NCBI GenBank assembly: GCA_046092445.1
Contig: JBJTDR010000113.1
Span: 1 to 16,350 of the forward strand
Source of the DNA: CAIUPE01 sp046092445
Lineage (GTDB): Bacteria; Pseudomonadota; Alphaproteobacteria; Rhizobiales; Beijerinckiaceae
Reading direction: 5' to 3'
Length of the DNA: 16,350 bases
This document shows positions 7,817 to 14,226 of the stretch, piece by piece. Under the pieces are notes generated by a model. That model did not search any database. It had not been told where the DNA came from and saw nothing but the letters and a program-made list of their open reading frames with translations. Position numbers and translations under genes: made by a program. The stretch's first letter is position 1. The number at the start of each line of letters is the position of its first letter.

Positions 7817-8058
7817 GTTCTTGTTGGAAATTCCGGCGTCTCGTCAATGTCCAACGCCAACGTTACCGAGAGAGCACCACCAAATTGGGCCCGTTGTGCC
7901 GGCTCCATGGTTGATTTCAGGTGGAAAATGTCCACGTACACTGGTCACGCAATCGGTCAAATCATTTCAGAACTGTTCCGCACCGATTATAGCCGCTGCC
8001 ACCGGATCACACGCCGTTCAAAGCCAAGGTTTTTGCTGTCCAATTCAAAGACTGTCAG

Positions 8059-8064
8059 TATAAT
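8059..8064 (+). promoter_or_regulatory. Consensus -10 box of the response-regulator gene
   Basis: A perfect TATAAT at 8059-8064 would start transcription near 8071, leaving a leader of about 30 bases before the ATG at 8101. The -35 region 17 bp upstream (CTGTCC, 8036-8041) is poor, so the promoter may need an activator. Confidence 0.45.
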
Positions 8065-8100
8065 TCAGCCTTGAATACATCAGGCAATCACGGGTGGATC

Positions 8101-8757
8101 ATGGAAAAATCAGGCCAGACAGTACTGCGCATCCTGATTGCCGACGACCATCCGTTGTTCAGAACTGCGATAAAGTCGGCCCTTTTCAGCCTTAACCGAC
8201 ATATTGAATTCGTTGAAGCGGGCTTTTTTGACGAATTATGCGAAAAACTCGACCAATTACAAGACCTCGACCTCATCCTCCTCGATCTCAAAATTCCCGG
8301 TGTCACAGACTTTTCCGGCCTGTTCTATATTCGGACAAACTTCCCCCACTTTCCCGTGGTCATCATCTCGGGCAACGACGACCCGGCAACAATCCGCACA
8401 GCCCTGAACATTGGCGCATCCGGATTCATCCCCAAATCAACCGACCCGGAAACCCTCGAGGCCGCCTTGAAGTCAATCTTGAACGGGCATTCCTGGGCTC
8501 CCGAAAGCACCTTTTTCTCGGAAGTTGATGCACCCAAAAATGATGAAATAGTTAATAAAATCAAAATATTAACGCCACAGCAAATGCGCGTCTTGATGAA
8601 GCTCTCGCAAGGTCTTCTCAACAAGCAGATCGCCTATGAGCTCGGCGTCTCGGAAGCGACGATCAAGGCACATGTCTCTGCCATTCTGAAGAAGCTTGAT
8701 GTCGACAGCCGCACCCACGCCGCCGTCCTGCTAACCAAGATCTCCGAGGTCGTTTGA
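8101..8757 (+). CDS. Response regulator, NarL/FixJ family (REC + LuxR-type HTH)
   Basis: Two-component transcription factor of 218 residues. The receiver domain (about 8-128) shows the acidic pair Asp15-Asp16 in IADDHPL, phospho-acceptor Asp62 in LILLDLKIPG, Ser90 and Lys112 in GFIPKS, so phosphorylation chemistry is intact. The C-terminal LuxR-type helix-turn-helix (about 155-215) runs from LTPQQMRVL through NKQIAYELGVSEATIKAHVSAILKKL. The ATG at 8101 is chosen because the REC domain begins just after it and GGTGG lies just upstream. A TTG ten codons earlier adds nothing family-like. No histidine kinase gene is adjacent, so this is an orphan regulator with unknown targets. Coding sequence is less GC-rich than that of the genes to its left. 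Confidence 0.9.
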   Translation: MEKSGQTVLRILIADDHPLFRTAIKSALFSLNRHIEFVEAGFFDELCEKLDQLQDLDLILLDLKIPGVTDFSGLFYIRTNFPHFPVVIISGNDDPATIRTALNIGASGFIPKSTDPETLEAALKSILNGHSWAPESTFFSEVDAPKNDEIVNKIKILTPQQMRVLMKLSQGLLNKQIAYELGVSEATIKAHVSAILKKLDVDSRTHAAVLLTKISEVV

Positions 8758-8878
8758 GACAAAACCCTCATTTTTTGAGATATTTATAAGCTTTTTAACA
8801 GGAAAGACCTCAATTATTACACTTTTTGACGCTTTTTCAGTAACGCCGTGCTATCAAAGTTCCGCCATCGGAGTATCC

Positions 8879-9970
8879 ATGCGAGCCATTCTCAACCTCG
8901 GCGAAGCCATTCTGAAGCGCTTTGATCCCGAACGGGCGCATGCTCTCGCGATACAAGGCCTTGAAATTACTTCTCCTTTTATATCACAACCCCCTGACGA
9001 TCCTCGTTTGAGCGTCAACGCATTCGGACTTTGCTTTCCCAATCCTCTCGGTCTCGCTGCAGGTTTCGACAAGAATGGCCAAGTGCCGGACGCCATGCTT
9101 CGCTTGGGGTTCGGCTTTGCCGAGATCGGAACAGTTACGCCCAGACCGCAGGCAGGAAATCCGAAGCCGCGCCTGTTCCGCCTGCCCGCTGACGAGGCCG
9201 TCATCAACCGGTTCGGGTTCAACGGTGAGGGCGCCGTAACAGTCTTGAAACGGCTCGAGGCGCGAGCGCAACGCGCGGGCATTGTCGGCGTCAATATTGG
9301 CGCCAACAGAAATTCTGGTGACAAAATAGCAGATTATGTCGTCGGAATCAAGACTTTTGCCTCGGTAGGAAGCTATTTTGCGGTAAATGTGTCGTCCCCG
9401 AACACTCCCGGACTTCGCGATCTTCAATACGGCGCAGAGTTTGACAAACTGGTTGCACATGTTCTCGATGCACGTGATCAGCAAATAGCAAGAGAAGGTC
9501 GTAAGCCCGTTCTGTTCAAAATTTCGCCGGATCTGACGCTGACAGAACTCGATGACATTGTCCGTATAGCCCGCAACAGGCGCGTTGACGGCCTCATTGT
9601 TTCCAACACAACACTTTCTCGCCCATCAACGCTCGAAAGCGGGAAGGTCACCCATGAAATAGGCGGTCTGTCCGGAAAACCATTATTTGATCGCTCGACA
9701 TGGATGCTGGCAGAGACATTTTTGCGCGTTGAAAGACAATTTCCGCTGATTGGCGTCGGTGGCGTCAATTCCGCAGAAACCGCAATCGCAAAGATTGAAG
9801 CGGGAGCCACTCTCATTCAACTGTATTCCGCTTTGATCTTTAGAGGTATTGACCTCGTTAATGATATAAAAAGGAGCCTATCCGATTATTTTGGGAATAA
9901 TTCTGAAATTTCGCTTAAAAATTCAATTGGTAAAACTGCTCATAAATGGCAAGGCCGGCTCGCTAAATGA
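8879..9970 (+). CDS. pyrD: Dihydroorotate dehydrogenase (quinone), class 2
   Basis: FMN enzyme that oxidises dihydroorotate to orotate with quinone as acceptor, the fourth step of pyrimidine synthesis; attached to the inner membrane through its N-terminal helices. The protein has 363 residues. Signatures are NPLGLAAGFDKNG, GFAEIGTVTPRPQ.GNP.PR, INRFGFN, NIGAN, the active-site NVSSPNTPGLR.LQ with the class 2 catalytic serine, KISPDL, VSNTT, GGLSG and GVGGVNS. The N-terminal segment before DPRLSVN is the class 2 membrane-associated extension. GGAG five bases before ATG 8879 fixes the start. A C-terminal stretch of roughly 25 residues beyond the usual end is encoded by AT-rich DNA. A TTGACG at 8826-8831 could be part of its promoter, but no matching -10 is at proper spacing. 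Confidence 0.97.
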   Translation: MRAILNLGEAILKRFDPERAHALAIQGLEITSPFISQPPDDPRLSVNAFGLCFPNPLGLAAGFDKNGQVPDAMLRLGFGFAEIGTVTPRPQAGNPKPRLFRLPADEAVINRFGFNGEGAVTVLKRLEARAQRAGIVGVNIGANRNSGDKIADYVVGIKTFASVGSYFAVNVSSPNTPGLRDLQYGAEFDKLVAHVLDARDQQIAREGRKPVLFKISPDLTLTELDDIVRIARNRRVDGLIVSNTTLSRPSTLESGKVTHEIGGLSGKPLFDRSTWMLAETFLRVERQFPLIGVGGVNSAETAIAKIEAGATLIQLYSALIFRGIDLVNDIKRSLSDYFGNNSEISLKNSIGKTAHKWQGRLAK

Positions 9971-10040
9971 TAGATGCATGTAATTTATTATTTGTTATAA
10001 AAATTTTGTGATTCGTTTTTACTTGTAGAGTATTACGCGT

Positions 10041-10331
10041 ATGCAGTCTGATCAGTCAGCCGATATTTCGGCCATGGCATCGACCTATAGTACAGAAATG
10101 CTCGGTGAATTACTCCCGATTAACGGGATCCGTTGGGGAATTCATCGCAAGTCCCAGTTGATTGACGCGATTCGTCACGGACAGCTGACATTTGACGAAG
10201 CGCGAGTACGCTATCGTCTCTCGGTTGAAGAACTCACGAGCTGGCAAGCATTTTTTGACACCCGTGGTCAGCGTGGTCTTCGCACGACATTGATCCAGCA
10301 ATATCGATATCCGAGACGCTCGTTCTCCTAA
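10041..10331 (+). CDS. SciP-like DUF1153 family small DNA-binding protein
   Basis: A 96-residue protein with one recognised domain (about 28-90): RWGIHRKSQLIDAIRHG, then LTFDEARVRYRLSVEELTSW and GLRTTLIQQYR, written here as key residues. This is the SciP/DUF1153 pattern (RW..RRKA.vv.av..G.ls..eA..rY.lt.eE..sWq, ending GLr.T..Q.YR). In Caulobacter, SciP binds DNA with CtrA and represses CtrA-activated genes. The N-terminal lead-in differs from standard SciP: the usual GPDG.PLT..DLPP is replaced by an unrelated region ending MLGELLPI, so this is probably a divergent paralogue rather than the orthologue. It sits 70 bp after pyrD with a poor ribosome-binding site and 86 bp before mog. Targets are unknown. 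Confidence 0.75.
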   Translation: MQSDQSADISAMASTYSTEMLGELLPINGIRWGIHRKSQLIDAIRHGQLTFDEARVRYRLSVEELTSWQAFFDTRGQRGLRTTLIQQYRYPRRSFS

Positions 10332-10417
10332 CAAAATATATTACAGTACGAGAAGATATTTGACCAGCTATGCCTTGTTTGGCAGGATATTTTTATTGAT
10401 TTTCAGGAGCCTTGACG

Positions 10418-10963
10418 ATGAACCATCCAGCGGCAAGTAGTGCGCCGATCGGGATACTAACCATATCGGATCGTGCGAGCAGAGGCGAATATGAAGACAA
10501 GGGTGGCCCTGGCATTGAGGCGGCGCTTACCGAAATACTGATATCCCCTTGGTATGCCATTCGCCGCATTGTACCTGATGAGAAATCTGCAATTGAGATG
10601 GCGTTGGCAGAACTAGCGGAGGTCGAGCATTGCTCGCTCATACTTACAACGGGCGGAACTGGACCCGCACCCAGAGACGTGACCCCCGAGGCGACCGAAC
10701 GCGTATGCGATAAGATGTTGCCAGGCTTTGGAGAGTTGATGCGAACTGCAAGCCTGCAGGAGGTTCCAACGGCCATATTATCCCGCCAAACGGCAGGAAT
10801 TCGTGGCAAAAGCCTTATTGTCAATCTTCCCGGCAAGCCATCCGCCATTCGTACATGTTTGGATGCAGTCTTCCCGGCTATTCCGTATTGCCTCGATTTG
10901 ATTGGTGGCTCTTCATTGGAAACTGATCCTCTTCATTGCAAGTCATTTCGCCCGAAGCAATGA
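10418..10963 (+). CDS. mog: Molybdopterin adenylyltransferase
   Basis: Adenylylates molybdopterin before molybdate insertion, in molybdenum cofactor synthesis; cytoplasmic, normally trimeric. The 181 residues form a single MoaB/Mog domain: IGILTISDRASRGEYEDKGGP at the start (key motif SDRAS.G..DK), IPDE-like VPDE, the nucleotide-binding TTGGTG.A.RDVTPEAT, PGFGELMR..S, AILSRQTAGIRG and LPGKPSAI. The C-terminal AIPYCLDLI...ET segment matches E. coli Mog rather than the shorter MoaB. ATG at 10418 is chosen because AGGAG lies 8 bases upstream. An in-frame TTG at 10412 is only 2 bases from that site. It is on the same strand as the SciP-like gene but functionally unrelated. No other moa/mob gene is in the window. 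Confidence 0.93.
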   Translation: MNHPAASSAPIGILTISDRASRGEYEDKGGPGIEAALTEILISPWYAIRRIVPDEKSAIEMALAELAEVEHCSLILTTGGTGPAPRDVTPEATERVCDKMLPGFGELMRTASLQEVPTAILSRQTAGIRGKSLIVNLPGKPSAIRTCLDAVFPAIPYCLDLIGGSSLETDPLHCKSFRPKQ

Positions 10964-11272
10964 ACATCTGAATAAATTGATTTTCTTGACATATTGCACT
11001 GCATCATTTAAAAAGTTTTATAGCGTCGGTTTTCGGCATACAGGATTGCGTGAAAATTGGTCCCGTAATTATTCGTTCGAGAATTGATTACGCGGTAAAA
11101 TATCCTGCCGACCGCCAGGGCATTGAGCCCTAGACTTCCTAAGACTTCCCAGACACGCGGGGCGTCCACTGTCGATCAAAGGTCAAATTGACTTTTCTCA
11201 TCGCCGGACGAGTCCGACTCCGTCTTACCGCCGCAATGCATCGCATTGCGGCTACTTTGACTATTGAAGGAG
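10964..11272 (+). promoter_or_regulatory. Long structured leader and promoter of the DEAD-box helicase gene
   Basis: This 309-bp gene-free stretch has a perfect -35 TTGACA (10986-10991) and, after 17 bp, TAAAAA (11009-11014, 4 of 6) as -10, which predicts a leader of about 250 bases. The leader contains a 5-bp hairpin AGGGC/GCCCT (11117-11131), a tandem 8-bp repeat AGACTTCC (11132-11139 and 11142-11149), an imperfect palindrome around 11207-11224, and a strong 10-bp hairpin at 11230-11252. Long folded leaders are known for cold-inducible DEAD-box helicase and cold-shock mRNAs. That role here is inference. Confidence 0.45.
11230..11252 (+). promoter_or_regulatory. Perfect 10-bp hairpin just upstream of the helicase start
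   Basis: GCCGCAATGC and GCATTGCGGC form an uninterrupted 10-bp stem closed by the 3-base loop ATC. It ends 14 bases before the AAGGAG sequence. There is no following T run, so it is not a standard intrinsic terminator. Translational control or mRNA stabilisation is more plausible. Confidence 0.5.
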
Positions 11273-12664
11273 ATGTCCTTATTGACCCAATTTACAGAAA
11301 TTGGCCTTATTCCAATGCTTCTTCGCGTTCTTGCGGAAGAGAATTACACAACGCCAACGCCCGTCCAATCGCAAGCAATTCCTGCGCTCCTGACAGGACG
11401 CGATCTTCTCGGCGTCGCTCAAACGGGCACAGGAAAAACAGCAGCTTTCGCCCTGCCAATCCTTCAGCGTTTGCATACCAATGGTCGCCCCACACCGCGC
11501 CGGTCGTGCCGGACCCTCATTTTGAGCCCAACACGCGAGCTTGCAAGTCAAATTCGCGAGAGCTTTAAAACTTACGGCCGTTATCTGCCTTTTACATCCA
11601 CGTCGATTTTTGGAGGTGTACCAATTGGACGCCAGATCAGAGATGTTGGGAAGGGCTTTGATATCATTGTTGCCACTCCGGGTCGTCTACTCGATCTCAT
11701 CAATCAGCGCGCCCTAACACTTGAAGCCGTTGAGATTTTGGTATTGGACGAAGCCGATCAAATGCTCGACATGGGCTTTATTCGCGATATCCGAAAAATT
11801 GTCGGAATGATTTCAGTTAAGCGCCAAACAATGCTCTTCTCGGCAACTATGCCACGTGAAATTGGCGAATTGGCGGAAAAATTTCTTCGTGATCCTACGA
11901 AGGTCGAAGTAACGCCGGTCGCAACAACAGCTGAGCGGGTTGATCAGCGGGTCATATTTGTCGATACCTCTCGGAAACAACAGCTTCTCCACGTCGTGCT
12001 GGCGGACAAAACAATTGAACGTGCACTTGTTTTCACACGGACAAAGCATGGCGCAGATAAGGTCGTTAGACGCCTTGATGATGCTGGAATTTCCGCGTCA
12101 GCCATCCACGGAAACAAGAGCCAGGCCCAACGCGAGCGTGCGCTAGCAGACTTCAAGCAAGGCCGCGCAAGGCTTCTTGTTGCAACTGACATTGCGGCAC
12201 GCGGAATTGATGTTGATGCAATCACGCATGTTATAAATTTCGAATTGCCGAACGTCCCGGAAAGCTATGTGCATCGGATTGGCCGAACTGCACGAGCAGG
12301 GGCGGAGGGAATCGCGATTTCGTTTTGTGATCGTGAGGAGCGCTCGTATCTTCGATCGATCGAACGCGTTACACGTCAAAAACTATTAGTTATTGAGAGC
12401 CCCCTCGGAGAAGGCACGGGAATGCCGTTTCCTGCCGAGGATGAGTCATCTAACAAGCCGGCCTCGAGGCATAAGCCGCAAGGTCGCCCACAACAGAACC
12501 GGAGCGGTTCAGGGAAGCCTGGTAATCATGCGCGAAATGGCCGCCCTGATGCAAAGGCAGACAGATCAGGGGCGGCACGGACAGAACAAAGACATGGAAA
12601 ACGTTGGCAGTCTGGCAAACGTGATCCTATGGCCGGTCAGCGGCAACCGGCCCGTAGCAATTAA
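11273..12664 (+). CDS. rhlE: ATP-dependent RNA helicase, DEAD-box, RhlE type
   Basis: RNA-unwinding ATPase acting in ribosome assembly and RNA turnover; 463 residues. Motifs in order: Q motif with PTPVQSQAIP (about 28-37), motif I AQTGTGKT (49-56), PTREL, GG, TPGR, DEAD (159-162), SAT (190-192), then the second RecA domain with VFTRTKHGAD, ATDIAARGIDV (304-314) and HRIGRTAR (334-341). A basic, Gln/Arg/Gly-rich disordered tail (about 385-463) follows, as in RhlE proteins. The start is ambiguous: AAGGAG touches the ATG at 11273 with no spacer, while an in-frame TTG at 11282 sits 9 bases after it. ATG is kept as the conventional choice. It is preceded by a long structured leader and ends facing ugd. 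RhlE versus DeaD/CsdA is judged from length and tail. The symbol is tentative. Confidence 0.9.
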   Translation: MSLLTQFTEIGLIPMLLRVLAEENYTTPTPVQSQAIPALLTGRDLLGVAQTGTGKTAAFALPILQRLHTNGRPTPRRSCRTLILSPTRELASQIRESFKTYGRYLPFTSTSIFGGVPIGRQIRDVGKGFDIIVATPGRLLDLINQRALTLEAVEILVLDEADQMLDMGFIRDIRKIVGMISVKRQTMLFSATMPREIGELAEKFLRDPTKVEVTPVATTAERVDQRVIFVDTSRKQQLLHVVLADKTIERALVFTRTKHGADKVVRRLDDAGISASAIHGNKSQAQRERALADFKQGRARLLVATDIAARGIDVDAITHVINFELPNVPESYVHRIGRTARAGAEGIAISFCDREERSYLRSIERVTRQKLLVIESPLGEGTGMPFPAEDESSNKPASRHKPQGRPQQNRSGSGKPGNHARNGRPDAKADRSGAARTEQRHGKRWQSGKRDPMAGQRQPARSN

Positions 12665-12780
12665 AACAACCGGCGTTTTGGTCGATAGCCCCCCCTTTTT
12701 GAGTGGCATATTTATCTATGCCGCTTAACGAATTCCAAATCAGCTTGAAGAATTTTTTGAAATATAAAAATATTTTTATA
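12665..12780. other. Convergent intergenic region with hairpin and AT palindrome
   Basis: The 116 bp between the helicase and ugd stop codons hold no gene. They contain a C7T5 run (12689-12700), a 10-bp stem with two G-T wobbles (GAGTGGCATA, 12701-12710, against 12717-12726, loop TTTATC), and a perfect 18-bp AT palindrome touching the ugd stop codon (12763-12780). Neither hairpin has the GC stem plus T run of a textbook terminator. The wobble stem may still protect or end the helicase mRNA. Confidence 0.45.
12763..12780. repeat. Perfect 18-bp AT-only palindrome
   Basis: TATAAAAATATTTTTATA is self-complementary over its full length and abuts the TAG stop of ugd (12781-12783, minus strand). 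Its position between two convergent genes suggests a role in 3'-end formation, or simply low-complexity AT-rich DNA. Confidence 0.5.
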
Positions 12781-14082
12781 CTATCTACCAATACTGAAAT
12801 ACATAAAACCTTGTTCAAAAATATCCTTGGGTCGGTATATATTTCTTAAATCTACGATCACTGGGAGTTGCATTAATGTCTTGACTCTGCTGAGATCAAG
12901 CGCGCGAAACTCATCCCACTCGGTCACGATCACCAACACTTCGGCACCACGGACACATGAATAGGCATCGTCTGCCAACTCGACGTGCGGTAGCGCTTGC
13001 CGTAAAGAAGACATTGCCTGAGGGTCATAGGCGCAAACATAAGCCCCTGCTCTTGAAAGATCATCGATAATCTTCACAGCAGGTGATTCACGTATATCAT
13101 CTGTATTGGGCTTAAAGGCGAGACCTAAAATAGCAATCTTCTTATTTCTTACAATTCCACCACATGCTTTAATAACCTTTTCAGTCATTTTTATATTTCT
13201 TGTGTTATTCACTGACACGACAGTTTCCATGATCCGCAATGGAGCGCCGGCATCCTGGGCAGTTTTAACAAACGCTTGAGTATCTTTCGGAAAGCACGAA
13301 CCACCAAAACCTGGTCCGGGATGAAGAAATTTCGGCCCAATCCGGTTGTCGAGACCGATGCCGCGGGCGACTTGCTGGACATCCGCGCTGATTTTTTCGC
13401 AGAGGTCGGCGATCTCGTTGATGAAAGTAATTTTCATAGCGAGGAAAGCATTCGCTGCGTATTTGATCATCTCGGATGAGCGGCGATCAGTAAAGACGAT
13501 CGGGGGCTCGTTCAGGGTGAGGGGGCGGTAGACCTCGTACATCACGTCGCGTGCGCGTTGATCCAATGTGCCGATGACGATGCGATCCGGGCGCTTGAAA
13601 TCACCGATTGCGGCACCTTCCCGAAGAAATTCGGGGTTCGAGACGACGGCAAACTCTGCTTCGGGCCGCGCCGCGCGCACGATTCGTTCGACTTCATCGC
13701 CTGTTCCAACCGGGACGGTCGATTTCGTCACAATAATGGCTTCAGGATGGGCAAAGGCGGCGATTTCCTCGGCTGCCGCGTAGACAAAGGACAAATCAGC
13801 GTACCCGTCGCCACGGCGCGAAGGCGTGCCAACGGCAATGAAAATGGCCTCCGCTTCACGTGCTGCTTCCGCAAGATCGGTGGAAAAGCGAAGCCTGCCT
13901 TCTTTGACGTTTTTTACGACTAGCAGGTCCAGACCTGGCTCATAAATCGGCATTTCGCCACGCTCAAGCGCCGAAATCCGCAGCGGATCATGATCAACGC
14001 AGGTTACTCTATGTCCGAAATCGGCAAAACATGCACCAGAGACAAGCCCGACATAACCGGCGCCGACCATCGTGATTTTCAT
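12781..14082 (-). CDS. ugd: UDP-glucose 6-dehydrogenase
   Basis: Oxidises UDP-glucose to UDP-glucuronate with two NAD+, supplying precursors for exopolysaccharide, LPS or capsule; cytoplasmic. The 433 residues are family length. The N-terminal NAD-binding domain starts MKITMVGAGYVGL, with VGTPS, TKSTVPVGTG and NPEFLREG. The central domain has EMIKYAANAFLA (Lys207, Asn211 region), then the active site GPGFGGSCFPKDT with catalytic Cys263. The C-terminal domain has ILGLAFKPNTDDIRESP and YDP. The start at 14082 is preferred over 14103 because AGGA lies about 9 bases upstream and the family begins MKI. The last 184 codons (about 12781-13335) are AT-rich with A/T-ending codons, while the first 249 are GC-rich. 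The switch falls at the conserved active-site motif. No polysaccharide genes are next to it. Confidence 0.96.
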   Translation of the reverse strand: MKITMVGAGYVGLVSGACFADFGHRVTCVDHDPLRISALERGEMPIYEPGLDLLVVKNVKEGRLRFSTDLAEAAREAEAIFIAVGTPSRRGDGYADLSFVYAAAEEIAAFAHPEAIIVTKSTVPVGTGDEVERIVRAARPEAEFAVVSNPEFLREGAAIGDFKRPDRIVIGTLDQRARDVMYEVYRPLTLNEPPIVFTDRRSSEMIKYAANAFLAMKITFINEIADLCEKISADVQQVARGIGLDNRIGPKFLHPGPGFGGSCFPKDTQAFVKTAQDAGAPLRIMETVVSVNNTRNIKMTEKVIKACGGIVRNKKIAILGLAFKPNTDDIRESPAVKIIDDLSRAGAYVCAYDPQAMSSLRQALPHVELADDAYSCVRGAEVLVIVTEWDEFRALDLSRVKTLMQLPVIVDLRNIYRPKDIFEQGFMYFSIGR

Positions 14083-14226
14083 GATATTTTCCTGTTTCCG
14101 CATGGTTACTTCTTCTTGCTGGGTCAGCGGACCGAAGAGGTCAAGCAGAAAGTCACGTATTCGGACGAGAAATCCCGCTGGCGATCTCGGGCCAGTTCTG
14201 GCATGGACGACATCTGATGATCGAAA

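Larger units (their letters stand above)
7712..8100. other. Gene-free intergenic region between divergent genes
   Basis: About 390 bp separate the divergently read NUDIX and response-regulator genes. I see no protein-coding gene: the short open frames (for example 7847-8074, 75 codons) have no recognisable domain or ribosome-binding site. The region holds a perfect 12-bp palindrome at 7805-7816, a candidate promoter at each end, and otherwise unstructured sequence. A small RNA cannot be excluded. Confidence 0.5.

Noticed and set aside
7847..8074. 75-codon plus-strand open frame in the intergenic region
   Set aside because: No recognisable domain, no ribosome-binding site, and it overlaps the predicted response-regulator promoter. 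It could be real only if conserved in relatives.
8764..8785. CTCA/TGAG hairpin after the response regulator as a terminator
   Set aside because: Only a 4-bp stem with low GC content. It is too weak to call.
10371..10398. TGCC/GGCA hairpin followed by a T-rich stretch before mog
   Set aside because: The stem has only 4 bp and the T run is interrupted, so it is not supported as a terminator.
11188..11568. 126-codon frame overlapping the helicase start
   Set aside because: Out of frame with strongly conserved helicase motifs and without a ribosome-binding site. Kept as noncoding leader sequence.
13990..14217. 75-codon plus-strand frame across the ugd start and the divergent spacer
   Set aside because: Its first part is antisense to the conserved NAD-binding region of ugd and the rest has no family features.
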